Notes: generated from the letters alone by a model not told the origin. A stretch of DNA of 64,000 nucleotides from Pseudomonas sp. Seg1 (GCF_018326005.1 NZ_AP021903.1:4448501-4512500), one strand, 5' to 3'. Shown: positions 1 to 9,310, numbered from the stretch's first letter. Program-made: numbers and translations.

Positions 1-361
1 TGCGCAACATTCGGCAACAATCAATCCGTGGCCCGCTCCCAACGCGTGCTGGCAGGCGCTGATGGACTTGAACGTCGGCAGCCTGGACGGTTGCGTCCTG
101 GTCAGCGGCGAACCACGTCTGCTGCAATCGGGGCTGAATGCCGGGTTATGGACCATTGGCCTTGCGTCCTGCGGTTCGCTCTGCGGCCTGGCACCGGGCG
201 AGTGGCAGGCCTTGAGCCAGAAGGAACGCGAGCAACTGCGCGGCAAGGCGACGGTGCAGTTGTTCGGGCTTGGCGTGCACTCGGTGATCGATCATCTGGG
301 CGAGCTGGAGACCTGTCTGGCGGACATCAGCCTGCGCCGTCTCAAAGGCGAAAAGCCCTGA
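1..361 (+). CDS. Phosphonatase-like HAD hydrolase, C-terminal part
   Basis: The open frame enters from the left edge in frame 2 and stops at 359-361; about 119 C-terminal codons are present. The sequence resembles the end of phosphonoacetaldehyde hydrolase (PhnX): a GLNAGLWTIGLA stretch, an insert ending in QKEREQLRGKA, and the closing HSVIDHLGELETCLADI. PhnX hydrolyses phosphonoacetaldehyde to acetaldehyde and phosphate. The catalytic N-terminal Asp and cap domain lie outside the window, so the substrate is unproven. In P. aeruginosa a phosphonatase-like gene (PA2803, from memory) also lies just upstream of the DUF4404 gene and queF. The ATG at 62 is internal, since homology starts before it. 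Confidence 0.72.
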   Translation, partial: AQHSATINPWPAPNACWQALMDLNVGSLDGCVLVSGEPRLLQSGLNAGLWTIGLASCGSLCGLAPGEWQALSQKEREQLRGKATVQLFGLGVHSVIDHLGELETCLADISLRRLKGEKP

Positions 362-398
362 TCGGGATCATGCAGGTTGTACAAGAGTGGATTAATCT

Positions 399-419
399 AA
401 AGGTCAGCCATAGACCTTT
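399..419 (+). terminator. Hairpin after the HAD gene, without U tract
   Basis: A perfect 7-bp stem (AAAGGTC / GACCTTT) with a 7-nt loop sits 38 bases after the HAD stop. The next bases are GGCGCGC, so this is not a classic intrinsic terminator. It may only be a processing or stabilising hairpin. Confidence 0.25.
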
Positions 420-469
420 GGCGCGCGGCTGCGGTCAATGCCAGTGCCTCTCGATAAAAGGAAAACACC

Positions 470-733
470 ATGCCCGCCCAAGAACTGCAAAAACAGCTCG
501 ATACCCTGCGCGAGCAACTGGAGCAGAATCCGCCGCTGTCGGAAGTCGAACGTGAGGATTTGCATGCGCTGATGGCGCAGATTGAATCTGAAATCAAACT
601 GGAGTCGGCTACTCAGGACGCCAGCATCGCCGATGGCGTGAATCTGGCAGTTGATCGCTTCGAACTCGAACACCCGGCCATTGCCGGCACCTTGCGCAAC
701 ATCGTCAATGCGCTGGGCAGCATGGGGATCTGA
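470..733 (+). CDS. DUF4404 family small protein
   Basis: An 87-residue acidic protein with a heptad-like helical N-terminal half (LQKQLDTLREQLEQ), probably a coiled coil, and a C-terminal segment IAGTLRNIVNALGSMGI that is typical of DUF4404. There is no signal peptide or membrane segment. An AAAGGAAA Shine-Dalgarno lies before the ATG. Its function is unknown. The gene lies between the HAD gene and queF, as in P. aeruginosa (PA2805 by memory), and is followed by an intrinsic terminator. Confidence 0.85.
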   Translation: MPAQELQKQLDTLREQLEQNPPLSEVEREDLHALMAQIESEIKLESATQDASIADGVNLAVDRFELEHPAIAGTLRNIVNALGSMGI

Positions 734-746
734 TTCCCCCGCATGC

Positions 747-780
747 AAAAAAGCCCTGCCATTTCTGGCAGGGCTTTTTC
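747..780 (+). terminator. Intrinsic terminator after the DUF4404 gene
   Basis: AAAAGCCCTGCC and GGCAGGGCTTTTT form a GC-rich stem around ATTTCT, followed by a U run. It begins 14 bases after the stop codon. Confidence 0.85.
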
Positions 781-806
781 ATTTCTACTGTGGCAATGCA
801 ATACCC

Positions 807-895
807 TGTAGGAGTGAGCCTGCTCGCGATAGCTGACTGAAATTCAACGTTGATGTCGACTGCTGCACCGCTGTCGCGAGCAGGCTCACTCCTAC
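807..895. repeat. REPIN, GGAGTGAGCCTGCTCGCGA type
   Basis: Two copies of a REP unit (GTAGGAGTGAGCCTGCTCGCG) face each other with about 45 bases between them, which makes a long imperfect hairpin. This is the usual REPIN layout of fluorescent pseudomonads. It lies between the convergent DUF4404 and queF genes. Confidence 0.85.
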
Positions 896-905
896 ATTGG
901 TTAAT

Positions 906-1736
906 TTATTGACGCACCAAGCGATGGTTCGGCAGTTGTACGCTTTCGGTGCTGCGATACGGGTTGATATCCAGCCCACCGCGACGCACATAACGCGCAA
1001 ACACCGTCAATTTCTCCGGCTTCAGCAACCGCTGCAGATCAAGAAAGATCCGCTCCACGCACTGCTCATGGAAGTCCGAGTGCTGGCGGAAGCTGACGAT
1101 ATATTCCAGCAGACTGGCGTGATCCAGCGCCGAGCCGCGATATTCCACCACCACACTGCCCCAGTCCGGCTGACTGGTCACCGGGCAATTGGACTTGAGC
1201 AAATGGCTGTGCACGCTTTCCTCGACGATGCGCGAATCATCGCAGCGCAGCAGTTCCGGACGCGGGTGCTCGTAGTTGCTGACGCTGATATCCAGATCGT
1301 CGATGCACACGCCGGGCAGTGCCACAACACCTTCCGCCTCAACGTCTTTCAGGCTGCGAACCCGCACACCGACCGGCTTGCCGGCAGCGGTAGACAGGTC
1401 TTTGACCAGCGTCGCTTCCAACGTCGCGATATCGGCAAACGCGGTCTGGTTCAGCGAGTTCAGGTACAGCTTGAACGACTTCGATTCGATGATGTTCGGC
1501 GAATCCGCCGGTATGCTGAACTCACCGATCGCTACCACCGGCTTGCCCGACGGCAGCAGCCACGACAATTCGAAGCAGTTCCAGAAATCCACGCCTTTAT
1601 ACGGCAGGGTTTCGGCGGTCAGGCCCAATTCGGCCCATTTCGCGGTACGCGGAATCGGGAACAGCAGGGACGGCGTGTAGGTGGCGATGTATTCGCTGGA
1701 CTTGCCCAGCGGCGAATGTTCGGCTGCGGGATGCAT
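906..1736 (-). CDS. queF: NADPH-dependent 7-cyano-7-deazaguanine reductase
   Basis: QueF reduces the nitrile of preQ0 to the aminomethyl group of preQ1 in the cytoplasm, a late step of queuosine tRNA modification. The 276-residue protein has the length of the long, two-domain (E. coli-type) QueF. The C-terminal half has the catalytic pair in [13 protein letters not shown] (Cys184 forming the thioimide, Asp191 as acid/base), followed by the [10 protein letters not shown] segment of the T-fold. The N-terminal half carries the matching [10 protein letters not shown] region. The ATG at 1736 is the first good start. It is a single gene, convergent with DUF4404 across a REPIN; its 5' end faces the cupredoxin stop. 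Confidence 0.97.
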   Translation of the reverse strand: MHPAAEHSPLGKSSEYIATYTPSLLFPIPRTAKWAELGLTAETLPYKGVDFWNCFELSWLLPSGKPVVAIGEFSIPADSPNIIESKSFKLYLNSLNQTAFADIATLEATLVKDLSTAAGKPVGVRVRSLKDVEAEGVVALPGVCIDDLDISVSNYEHPRPELLRCDDSRIVEESVHSHLLKSNCPVTSQPDWGSVVVEYRGSALDHASLLEYIVSFRQHSDFHEQCVERIFLDLQRLLKPEKLTVFARYVRRGGLDINPYRSTESVQLPNHRLVRQ

Positions 1737-1797
1737 GGCGGAAACCTGACTGAAGAATCAGCGGATTCTACCAGCCTTTGCTCGCGCCTTTGAGTGC

Positions 1798-2331
1798 TTA
1801 CTGACTGACAGTCAGTTTGCCGACCATGCCGGCCTGATAATGCCCGGGAATATTGCAGGCGAACTCCAGGCTGGTGGCCTTGCTGAAGGTCCAGGTCAAC
1901 TCGGCGGTTTTGCCCGGCTCCACCAGCACACTGTTGGGATCGTCATGCTTCATGCCATGGCCCATCGCAGCGTGATCCATGCCCGCCATGTCGTGGGACA
2001 TTTCTTTCATGCCGGTAGGCGTGAGCATGCCGCTTTGCTGCATCTGCAACATTTCCTGCTGGTGTGCGGCGTGCATTGCCGCGTCACCGAGGTTGAATTC
2101 GTGCAGCAACTGGCCTTTATTCACCAGTACAAAGCGAATCGTCTCACCCGCTTTGACTTGAATCGCCTTCGGATCAAACGACATGTCGTTCAGCACCACC
2201 TCGACGCTGCGTGTAGCCTTTGCGGCGGGCGCCGGCTGGCCGAAATCGTAGCTGTGCGCAGGTCCGGCCCAGACCGGCGAACTCAGCGCCAGCAAACAGG
2301 CCGCCACGGCCAAAGAGTTGCGCAAAAACAT
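1798..2331 (-). CDS. Periplasmic Met/His-rich cupredoxin, copper inducible
   Basis: This 177-residue protein has a signal peptide (residues 1-22, ending VWAG) and a plastocyanin/azurin-type fold. The likely copper ligands are His77 in LLHEFNLG, and Cys159, His164 and Met169 in the loop FACNIPGHYQAGM. Between the strands is an insert rich in Met and His (residues about 85-130, with SHDMAGMDHAAMGHGMKHD), which suggests extra copper binding. It is divergent from copRS across a 160-base region with a CusR/CopR-like box. That matches PA2807 next to copRS in P. aeruginosa, and I infer a role in periplasmic copper handling. Confidence 0.88.
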   Translation of the reverse strand: MFLRNSLAVAACLLALSSPVWAGPAHSYDFGQPAPAAKATRSVEVVLNDMSFDPKAIQVKAGETIRFVLVNKGQLLHEFNLGDAAMHAAHQQEMLQMQQSGMLTPTGMKEMSHDMAGMDHAAMGHGMKHDDPNSVLVEPGKTAELTWTFSKATSLEFACNIPGHYQAGMVGKLTVSQ

Positions 2332-2392
2332 AGTCCTACTCCAACAAGATAAGGTTCAGCCTGTGGGAAACTTTAGCCGGCCTGCGCTGGCA

Positions 2393-2409
2393 TCTGCCTG
2401 ACAGGCAGA
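2393..2409. promoter_or_regulatory. Perfect 8-1-8 palindrome in the cop promoter region
   Basis: TCTGCCTG-A-CAGGCAGA directly abuts the CopR-like box in the shared promoter region of the cupredoxin gene and copRS. It may be a second operator or a transcript hairpin. No known site is assigned. Confidence 0.4.
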
Positions 2410-2423
2410 TTACAACTTTGTCA
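2410..2423. promoter_or_regulatory. CopR/CusR-type box
   Basis: TTACAACTTTGTCA matches the CusR consensus TGACAA-N2-TTGTCA at all positions but one. It lies between the divergent cupredoxin and copR genes, so CopR could control both directions. Confidence 0.65.
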
Positions 2424-2494
2424 GGTTGGCGGTTATCGCCTGCTCTCACGGTATAAAGCTTTCGTTATTACAACCGAACCCACCCGAGTTACCC

Positions 2495-3175
2495 ATGAAA
2501 CTGTTGATCGTCGAAGACCAAGCGAAAACCGGCCAATACCTGCGCCAAGGCCTGACCGAAGCCGGCTTCAACACCGAACTGGTGGCCGACGGCAACAGCG
2601 GGCAGCAACTGGCCTTGAGCGGCGACTACGCGCTGTTGATCCTCGACGTGATGCTGCCCGGGCGCAGTGGCTGGCAGATCCTGCACGCGGTGCGCAGCGC
2701 CGGTCTCGACACGCCGGTATTGTTTCTGACAGCCAAAGACGCTGTGGAGGACAGGGTCCACGGCCTCGAACTCGGCGCCGACGATTATCTGGTCAAGCCT
2801 TTCGCCTTCTCCGAACTGCTCGCGCGGGTGCGCAGCCTGCTGCGTCGCGGCAGCGCCACACCGCAGGAAACCAGCCTGCAACTGGCCGACCTGCGCCTGG
2901 ACCTGATTCGCCGCCGGGTCGAGCGCAGCGGTCAACGCATCGACCTGACCGCCAAGGAATTCGCCTTGCTGGAAATGCTCCTGCGCCGTCAGGGCGAAGT
3001 GCTGCCAAAGTCGTTGATCGCCTCGCAGGTGTGGGACATGAATTTCGACAGCGACACCAACGTGATTGAAGTGGCGATCCGCCGTTTGCGCTTGAAGGTC
3101 GATGACGAATTCCCCAACAAACTGATCCACACCGTACGCGGCATGGGTTATGTGCTTGAGGAGCGTCAAGCCTGA
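2495..3175 (+). CDS. copR: Copper response regulator CopR (OmpR family)
   Basis: A 226-residue two-domain response regulator. The receiver domain begins MKLLIVEDQ with the acidic pair near residues 7-8, the phospho-accepting Asp51 in [10 protein letters not shown] and the conserved Lys in LVKPF near residue 100. The C-terminal winged helix ends [13 protein letters not shown] chose the ATG at 2495 because the family starts exactly at MKLLIVED; an in-frame upstream start adds 23 unrelated residues. The stop overlaps the copS ATG by one base, so the two are translationally coupled. Its box in the divergent region points to copper control of the cupredoxin gene and of itself. Confidence 0.92.
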   Translation: MKLLIVEDQAKTGQYLRQGLTEAGFNTELVADGNSGQQLALSGDYALLILDVMLPGRSGWQILHAVRSAGLDTPVLFLTAKDAVEDRVHGLELGADDYLVKPFAFSELLARVRSLLRRGSATPQETSLQLADLRLDLIRRRVERSGQRIDLTAKEFALLEMLLRRQGEVLPKSLIASQVWDMNFDSDTNVIEVAIRRLRLKVDDEFPNKLIHTVRGMGYVLEERQA

Positions 3176-4524
3176 TGCGCCGCCTGTCCTTGAGTTCACG
3201 TCTGGCCCTGCTGTTTGCCGCTTGCACCGCCGTGGTATCACTGTTTGCCGGGGTGTTGTTCAGCCGCGCCAGCGAGGCGCACTTCATTGAGCTCGACCAG
3301 CAATTGCTGGACGGCAAACTGATCGGCCTGCGCCGCGCCTTGCAGGATGTTCAGGCCAATGAAAGTGAGGCGCGGTTGGCGGATGAACTGAGTCGCCAGG
3401 CCGATCTGTCACTGCGCATCACTGGCGGTGACGGCCAACGTTGGTACGACAGCTCGATTCATGTACCGCGCGATCTGCCGCAAACAAGCGGTTTGTCGAC
3501 CATCAGTGACGCGGGCACCGATTATCGTGTGCTCAACGCCCCGCTCTACCCGGACAAAAGCGACTCGCCACAATTGACCCTGTTGCTGGACATCACCCAT
3601 CACCAGCATTTCCTGCAACGCATGCAGCATTTGATCTGGCTGACCGTTGGCCTCTCTGCACTGGCTACCGCGTTACTCGGTGCCTGGGCCGCCCGCAGTG
3701 GCTTGCGTCCACTGCGGCGCATGAGTGCTGTGGCCCGTGGGATTTCTGCCCAATCGCTCAATGCCCGACTGCCGGAAGCGCAAATGCCGCCAGAGCTAAC
3801 GGAATTGGCCCACAGCTTTAACGCCATGCTCGGACGACTCGACGACTCGTTTCAACGGCTGTCTGCGTTTTCTGCCGACATCGCCCATGAACTGCGCACA
3901 CCGCTGTCGAACCTGCTGACCCACACCCAGGTCACCCTCACCCGCCCGCGAGCGCTGGAAGACTACCGCGAAGCACTGCACAGCAACCTCGAAGAACTGC
4001 AATGGATGGCGCAACTGGTCAACGACATGCTGTATCTGGCCAAGGCGGACCACGGATTGTTGATGCCCAAGCGTGAGGCGCTGGAACTGGCGGACGAAGC
4101 GGATGCGTTGTTGGAGTTTTTTATGCCGCTTGCCGAGGACGCCGGGGTGGCCATGAGCCGTGAAGGCCAAGCGCGAATCGAGGGTGATCGCAGCATGTTG
4201 CGTCGGGCGTTGTCGAATTTGCTGGATAACGCGCTGCGCTTTACCCCGGTTGAGGGCTACGTAAGTTTGCGGATCGTTGATCAACCGAGCGCTGTGCGCA
4301 TTTCAGTCGAGAACAGTGGCGAGGGGATTTCTGCGGAGTTGTTGCCACGGCTGTTTGACCGGTTTTATCGGGCCGATCCGGCGCGGCAGGAAGGCAGCAG
4401 TGAGCATGCGGGGTTGGGGTTGGCGATTACTCAATCCATCGTCCGCGCCCATGGTGGGCAGATTCATTGCGAATCAGAAACTGGATGGACACGGTTTGTG
4501 ATTGAGTTGCCGAAGAAGGATTGA
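3175..4524 (+). CDS. copS: Copper sensor histidine kinase CopS
   Basis: A 449-residue inner-membrane kinase. It has a transmembrane helix near residues 10-30, a periplasmic sensor region, a second helix (LIWLTVGLSALATALLGAW, about residues 150-170), a HAMP linker, and the HisKA motif DIAHELRTPLSN with the phosphorylated His near residue 240. N (NLLDNALRF) and G (AGLGLAI) boxes of the ATPase domain follow. The length and arrangement fit the CusS/CopS heavy-metal kinases. It partners CopR, with which it overlaps by one base. A REPIN follows the stop. Confidence 0.92.
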   Translation: MRRLSLSSRLALLFAACTAVVSLFAGVLFSRASEAHFIELDQQLLDGKLIGLRRALQDVQANESEARLADELSRQADLSLRITGGDGQRWYDSSIHVPRDLPQTSGLSTISDAGTDYRVLNAPLYPDKSDSPQLTLLLDITHHQHFLQRMQHLIWLTVGLSALATALLGAWAARSGLRPLRRMSAVARGISAQSLNARLPEAQMPPELTELAHSFNAMLGRLDDSFQRLSAFSADIAHELRTPLSNLLTHTQVTLTRPRALEDYREALHSNLEELQWMAQLVNDMLYLAKADHGLLMPKREALELADEADALLEFFMPLAEDAGVAMSREGQARIEGDRSMLRRALSNLLDNALRFTPVEGYVSLRIVDQPSAVRISVENSGEGISAELLPRLFDRFYRADPARQEGSSEHAGLGLAITQSIVRAHGGQIHCESETGWTRFVIELPKKD

Positions 4525-4542
4525 GGCTCGCCGTTCCGGCCC

Positions 4543-4634
4543 CATCGCGGGCAAGCCCGCTCCCACAGGTTCCGAGTCGTTTTAAAAATTCGTGCCCGAC
4601 TCAAAACCCTGTGGGAGCGGGCTTGCCCGCGATA
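4543..4634. repeat. REPIN, ATCGCGGGCAAGCCCGCTCCCACAGG type
   Basis: A REP unit and its inverted copy (4544-4569 and about 4608-4633) flank about 38 bases. It lies between the convergent copS and lolE genes and may also act as a terminator for both. Confidence 0.88.
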
Positions 4635-4647
4635 GCAAATTCAAAGC

Positions 4648-5892
4648 TTACGAGTATCTCAGCGCATGAGCCGGCTCGATCTTCGCCGCCCGCCACGCCG
4701 GATACACCGTCGCCAGGAAGCTCAAGATGAACCCGGCAGAGCAGATCAACAGCACGTCCCCGCCCTGCAATTCGGAAGGCAAGTTGCTGACGAAATACAC
4801 ATCGGAACTGAAAATGTGCTGCCCGGTGACCCGCTCCATCCAGCCGACCAGTTCGCTGACGTTCAGCGCCGCGATCACACCCAGCACGCCACCAATCAAG
4901 GTGCCGACAATGCCGATCACCGTGCCCTGCACCATGAAGATCGCCATGATCTGCCGGGGAGTGGCACCAATGGTGCGCAGAATCGCGATGTCCGCGCCTT
5001 TGTCGTTCACCACCATGATCAGCGTCGCGATGATGTTGAACGCCGCCACCGCGACGATCATCAGCAACAGCAGGCCGATCATGGTTTTTTCCATTTTCAT
5101 CGCACTGAACAGGCTGCCCTGAGTGTGGGTCCAGTCGTCAGCCTTGAAATCGGCGCCGAGGCCGACGGCGATGTCCGTGGAGACTTTTGGTGCGGCGTAC
5201 AGGTCTTTCACCGCCAGACGCACGCTCTGCACCTGATTCGGTTCCCAGTGCTGCATGGTCGCCGCATCGGCCACATGAATCAGACCCATCGAGCCGTCCA
5301 GTTCCGCGCCAACCTTGAACACACCCACCACGTTAAGCCGCTGCATACGCGGGGTGATGCCACCCGGTGCGGTGCTGACTTCCGGCACGATCAGGGTGAT
5401 CTTGTCGCCGACATTCAAACGGAAACGGCGGGCGGTAATCTCACCGATGACCACGCCGAACTCACCGGGCTTCAAGGCATCGAGCCGGCCCTGAACAATG
5501 TGCTGGGCGACGATCGAGACTTTGCCCTCCTGAGCCGGATCGACACCGCTGATCTGGATCGGCTGCATCAAACCCTTGTAGGAAAGCATGCCTTCCATTT
5601 CGGTGAACGGCACGGCGGCGGTCACTTCGGGATTTTTCATCGCGGCGGCGGCCACCGGCTGCCAGTCATCAATCGGCTTCACGCCAACGATGGTCGCGTG
5701 CGGCACCATGCCGAGGATGCGCGAGCTCATTTCGCGCTGAAAGCCGTTCATCACCGACAACACCACAATCATCGCCAACACGCCGAGGGCGAGGCCGATC
5801 ATCGAGGTCATCGAAATGAACGAAACAAAGCGATTGCGGCGCTTGGCTCGGGTATAGCGCGCGCCGATAAAGATCGATAACGGTCTGAACAT
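4648..5892 (-). CDS. lolE: Lipoprotein-releasing ABC permease (LolC/E family)
   Basis: A 414-residue MacB/FtsX-type permease of the LolCDE complex, which extracts outer-membrane lipoproteins from the inner membrane and hands them to LolA. One N-terminal membrane helix (about residues 25-50) is followed by a large periplasmic domain and three C-terminal helices. The start ATG at 5892 gives [20 protein letters not shown], matching the start of its paralogue upstream; the GTG four codons earlier is less likely. It is similar throughout to the 416-residue LolC at 6647-7897. A strong terminator stands between it and lolD, so expression may be partly separate. The C/E assignment follows the PA2986-2988 gene order. 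Confidence 0.9.
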   Translation of the reverse strand: MFRPLSIFIGARYTRAKRRNRFVSFISMTSMIGLALGVLAMIVVLSVMNGFQREMSSRILGMVPHATIVGVKPIDDWQPVAAAAMKNPEVTAAVPFTEMEGMLSYKGLMQPIQISGVDPAQEGKVSIVAQHIVQGRLDALKPGEFGVVIGEITARRFRLNVGDKITLIVPEVSTAPGGITPRMQRLNVVGVFKVGAELDGSMGLIHVADAATMQHWEPNQVQSVRLAVKDLYAAPKVSTDIAVGLGADFKADDWTHTQGSLFSAMKMEKTMIGLLLLMIVAVAAFNIIATLIMVVNDKGADIAILRTIGATPRQIMAIFMVQGTVIGIVGTLIGGVLGVIAALNVSELVGWMERVTGQHIFSSDVYFVSNLPSELQGGDVLLICSAGFILSFLATVYPAWRAAKIEPAHALRYS

Positions 5893-5910
5893 TCGCTGGG
5901 GCACCGTATA

Positions 5911-5946
5911 AAAATAAAAGACCCGGCGTCTTTGCAGACGCCGGGT
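5911..5946 (-). terminator. Strong intrinsic terminator between lolD and lolE
   Basis: An 11-bp perfect stem (ACCCGGCGTCT / AGACGCCGGGT) with a TTGC loop is followed on the minus strand by CTTTTATTTTTA. It begins 10 bases after the lolD stop and ends about 20 bases before the lolE start. Confidence 0.85.
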
Positions 5947-5955
5947 TTCAACCCG

Positions 5956-6654
5956 TCAGATGGGCGTGAGGCAACCTTCTTGCAGGTGCAATACGCGATC
6001 CATCTGGCGGGCCAGGTTCATGTCGTGGGTCACTACCAGAAACGCGGTACGCATCGAGGTGCTGAGTTCCAGCATCAGATCCTGAATGCCCTGCGCGGTG
6101 TGGGAGTCGAGGTTGCCGGTCGGCTCGTCGAGCATCACCAGGCCTGGCTTGTTGACCAAAGCGCGGGCGATGGCGACACGCTGACGCTCGCCACCGGACA
6201 GTTCCGCCGGTTTGTGCTCAAGGCGATGGCCCAGCCCTACCCGCTCCAGCAACGCGGTAGCACGCTGACGGGCTTCCGGGATCGGCGTCTTGCCAATCAA
6301 CAGCGGCATGCAGACGTTTTCCAGCGCGGTGAATTCCGGCAGCAAGTGGTGGAACTGGTAAACGAAACCGAGCGCGCGGTTACGCAGCAGGCCGCGCTTT
6401 TTCTCACTCAGCGCCGACAGTTCTTCACCGTCGAGCCAGACACTGCCCTTGGTTGGCGTGTCGAGGCCGCCCAACAGGTTGAGCAAAGTACTTTTGCCCG
6501 ACCCCGAGGTGCCGACAATCGCCACTCGCTCGCCCGGGTGCAACTCCAGTTGCAGACCGGCCAGCACTTCTACCGACTCCGGGCCTTCCTCGTAGGATTT
6601 GCCCAGGTTGCGGCAGCTCAAGATTGCTTTTTCACTCATGCCCGACTCACTCAT
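5956..6654 (-). CDS. lolD: Lipoprotein-releasing ABC ATPase LolD
   Basis: The cytoplasmic ATPase of LolCDE, 232 residues from the ATG at 6654. It has Walker [10 protein letters not shown], the Q-loop region [18 protein letters not shown], signature LSGGERQR and Walker [12 protein letters not shown], all in the order of the LolD/MacB-type subfamily. The start overlaps the end of lolC (ATGAGTGA), which suggests coupled translation. A second ATG five codons later (MSEKAI) is a possible alternative; the longer upstream extension in frame is inside lolC and is not used. Confidence 0.94.
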   Translation of the reverse strand: MSESGMSEKAILSCRNLGKSYEEGPESVEVLAGLQLELHPGERVAIVGTSGSGKSTLLNLLGGLDTPTKGSVWLDGEELSALSEKKRGLLRNRALGFVYQFHHLLPEFTALENVCMPLLIGKTPIPEARQRATALLERVGLGHRLEHKPAELSGGERQRVAIARALVNKPGLVMLDEPTGNLDSHTAQGIQDLMLELSTSMRTAFLVVTHDMNLARQMDRVLHLQEGCLTPI

Positions 6655-7897
6655 AACGTAGCGCCTCCGCCGGCTGGGTGCGCGCGGCACGCCAGGCGGG
6701 ATACAGGGTGGCGAGGAAACTCAAGACCAACGCCGCGGCGCAGACCATTACGACATCCTGGCTCTGCACCTGCGACGGAAGATAATCAATGAAATACACG
6801 TCAGCATTAAGGAATTTGTGGCCGATCAGCCCTTCGAGGGCGGAAATCGCGGCGCTGACATTAAGCGCGGCGAAGATCCCGACCACTGCGCCAATCGCCG
6901 TGCCGACCACGCCGATGACCGTGCCCTGGACCATGAACGTGCGCATGATCGTGCCCGGTGTTGCGCCCAGTGTGCGCAGAATGGCGATGTCGCCTTTCTT
7001 GTCATTCACCACCATCACTAGTGTGGAAATGATGTTGAACGCCGCCACGGCAACAATCAGCAGCAACAGCAGGCCGATCATGGCTTTTTCCATGCGGATC
7101 GCCTGATACAGATTGCCGTGCGTGCGCGTCCAGTCGCGGGCGTAGTAATGGTCTTCGCCAAGCTGCTGGGCGATGTTCCATGCCACGCGCGGTGCCTGGA
7201 ACAGATCGTCGAACTTCAGGCGAATGCCCTGCACCTGATCAGGCTTCCAGCGATGCATTTTCGCCAGATCCTGCAGGTTGGTAACGCCCAGATAACCATC
7301 GAGCTCGCCGGCACCGACATGGAAAATGCCGACCACGGTGAAGCGTTTCATGCGCGGGAACATCCCGGCCGGGGTCACGCTGACCTCCGGCGCGACGAAG
7401 GTGATCTTGTCACCGATGCCCACGCCGAGCTTGGTCGCGGCTTTATCGCCAATCACGATGCCGAAGCTGCCCGGCGTCAAATCGTCGAGTTTGCCCTGCT
7501 TCATGAAGTTGTCGATGATCGACACATTGCGCTCAAGCGCAGGGTCGATGGCGTTGAGCAACACCTTGGACACCTGACCGTTATTGGTCAGCAGCCCCTG
7601 CATTTGAGTGAACGGCGCAACCGCCGTCACCTGCGGGTTCTGCTTGACCTGGGTGGCCAGGCTTTGCCAATCGCTGATCGGCTCGGTGGATTCGATGGTC
7701 GCGTGGGGCACCATGCCCAGCACGCGGGTGCGCATCTCATGATCGAAGCCATTCATCACCGAGAGCACGACGATCATCACGACCACGCCAAGCGCGAGCC
7801 CGATCATCGAAGTCAGGGAAATGAATGACACAAAATGATTGCGACGCTTTGCACGGGTATAACGCGTGCCGATAAATACGAAGAGAGGTCTGAACAT
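6647..7897 (-). CDS. lolC: Lipoprotein-releasing ABC permease LolC
   Basis: A 416-residue permease and first gene of lolCDE. It has the [20 protein letters not shown] start, the N-terminal helix [20 protein letters not shown], a periplasmic domain of about 200 residues, and C-terminal helices beginning [16 protein letters not shown]. It shares long stretches with the second permease at 4648-5892. The 3' end overlaps lolD by eight bases. It is divergent from the PilZ gene across a gap of 94 bases that should hold both promoters. Confidence 0.93.
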   Translation of the reverse strand: MFRPLFVFIGTRYTRAKRRNHFVSFISLTSMIGLALGVVVMIVVLSVMNGFDHEMRTRVLGMVPHATIESTEPISDWQSLATQVKQNPQVTAVAPFTQMQGLLTNNGQVSKVLLNAIDPALERNVSIIDNFMKQGKLDDLTPGSFGIVIGDKAATKLGVGIGDKITFVAPEVSVTPAGMFPRMKRFTVVGIFHVGAGELDGYLGVTNLQDLAKMHRWKPDQVQGIRLKFDDLFQAPRVAWNIAQQLGEDHYYARDWTRTHGNLYQAIRMEKAMIGLLLLLIVAVAAFNIISTLVMVVNDKKGDIAILRTLGATPGTIMRTFMVQGTVIGVVGTAIGAVVGIFAALNVSAAISALEGLIGHKFLNADVYFIDYLPSQVQSQDVVMVCAAALVLSFLATLYPAWRAARTQPAEALRYE

Positions 7898-7991
7898 GTC
7901 GGGGCTTGTTCGGAGGGAAAAGGAACGTCCTTGTGGCGGGGGTCGATAACCAGCTTTACACTCAGACCACCGCCGCTACCATGGGTTCGCC

Positions 7992-8573
7992 ATGTCGACA
8001 TTAGATGAAGAAGATCGCCGCGAATACTACCGTATCGAGGACACGATCGCACTGGAAATTCGGCCCCTGTCCGCTCCCGAAGCCGCAGGCCAGGAAGTGT
8101 TGCAGGATGCTTCCCCGCTGTTCAACCTGCTCAGCGAACTGCACCTGAGCGAATTCGAGTCGCAGCACCTGCTGCGCCAGATCAGTGAACGCGACCGGGC
8201 CATCGCCGCGTTTCTGAAATCCCAGAACAAACGCATCGACCTGCTCAGTCAGGTGGTCGCCCTGACCGTGCTCGGCCATATCGGCGAGCCGCAACCGGTG
8301 ATCATCTCCGAAGGCGGGATCGACTTTCAGTACCCGACGCCGATCGCCACGGGTGCACACCTGTCAGTGAAACTGGTGCTCATGCCGCAGGCACTGGGCC
8401 TGTTGCTGCGCGCCCGCGTCACCCATTGCGACCGCAAGGGCGAGGGTTATGACGTCGGTACCGAGTTCGAACACTTGACCGATGCCCAGCGCCAGTTGCT
8501 CGCCCGCTATATCTTGCAGAAGCAGGCCCAGGAACGACGTCTGGCCCGCGAACAGAACGAATCAGGCATTTAA
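7992..8573 (+). CDS. PilZ domain protein
   Basis: A 193-residue soluble protein. An early RREYYRI motif (residues about 9-15) and a later SEGGIDF (about residue 103) correspond to the RxxxR and (D/N)xSxxG-like elements of PilZ domains, which bind cyclic di-GMP. The second motif is not canonical (SEGG), so ligand binding needs testing. The middle is helical (ISERDRAIAAFLKSQNKRIDLL). It fits PA2989 by position, next to lolC and the glycerophosphodiesterase gene, which follows after 14 bases and may be co-transcribed. Confidence 0.8.
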   Translation: MSTLDEEDRREYYRIEDTIALEIRPLSAPEAAGQEVLQDASPLFNLLSELHLSEFESQHLLRQISERDRAIAAFLKSQNKRIDLLSQVVALTVLGHIGEPQPVIISEGGIDFQYPTPIATGAHLSVKLVLMPQALGLLLRARVTHCDRKGEGYDVGTEFEHLTDAQRQLLARYILQKQAQERRLAREQNESGI

Positions 8574-8587
8574 ATTAAGGAAGAACC

Positions 8588-9310
8588 GTGACCCTCATCT
8601 ACGGCCACCGCGGCGCCAAGGGCGAAGCACCGGAAAATACCCTGAGCAGTTTTCAGGAATGTCTCAAGCACGGCGTGCGCCGTTGCGAACTCGATCTGCA
8701 CCTGTCCAAGGACGGCGAGTTGATGGTCATTCACGACCCGACCCTCAAGCGCACCACCGACCGCCGTGGCAAAGTCGTCGAGCATACCGCAGCCGAACTG
8801 GTGACCTACGACGCACGCAAGGGCGGCCCGGGCTGGATCAAGCCCTGCCCGATTCCAACACTGGAGGAGTTGTTCGAGAAGTGTGATTTCGAGCACTGGC
8901 AGCTTGAAGTCAAAAGCGCTTCGCGTACTCGCGCTGCGACCACCGTGCTGGCGATTCGTGAAATGGCGCAGCGCCACGGCCTGCTGGACAAGGTGACGAT
9001 CACGTCGAGTTCGCGGGAAGTCTTGAAAGCGGCGCTGGATCTGGTGCCGGATGTGTCACGGGGACTGGTGGCCGAATACGCCTGGCTCGACCCGTTGAAG
9101 GTCGCGGCAAGCTATGGCTGCGAAATTCTCGCGCTGAACTGGACGTTGTGTACGCCGGAACGCCTGCAGAAGGCGCAGCGTCAGGGGCTGCATGTGTCGG
9201 TTTGGACCGTCAACGAGCCTGCGCTGATGCGCAGACTCGCCGACTTCGGCGTTGACAGCCTGATTACAGACTTTCCCGGTTTGGCCACTGCCACCCTCGA
9301 GAATTGCTGA
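8588..9310 (+). CDS. Cytoplasmic glycerophosphodiester phosphodiesterase
   Basis: A 240-residue GDPD-family TIM barrel that cleaves glycerophosphodiesters to glycerol-3-phosphate and an alcohol. The family motif GHRGAKGEAPENTLSSF opens the protein, and ELDLHLSKDGELMVIHDPTLKRTTD carries the metal and catalytic residues (E-D pair and second His). No signal peptide is present, so it resembles UgpQ rather than periplasmic GlpQ. The start is GTG at 8588 with an AAGGAAG ribosome site. It corresponds to PA2990 by position. Confidence 0.92.
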   Translation: MTLIYGHRGAKGEAPENTLSSFQECLKHGVRRCELDLHLSKDGELMVIHDPTLKRTTDRRGKVVEHTAAELVTYDARKGGPGWIKPCPIPTLEELFEKCDFEHWQLEVKSASRTRAATTVLAIREMAQRHGLLDKVTITSSSREVLKAALDLVPDVSRGLVAEYAWLDPLKVAASYGCEILALNWTLCTPERLQKAQRQGLHVSVWTVNEPALMRRLADFGVDSLITDFPGLATATLENC

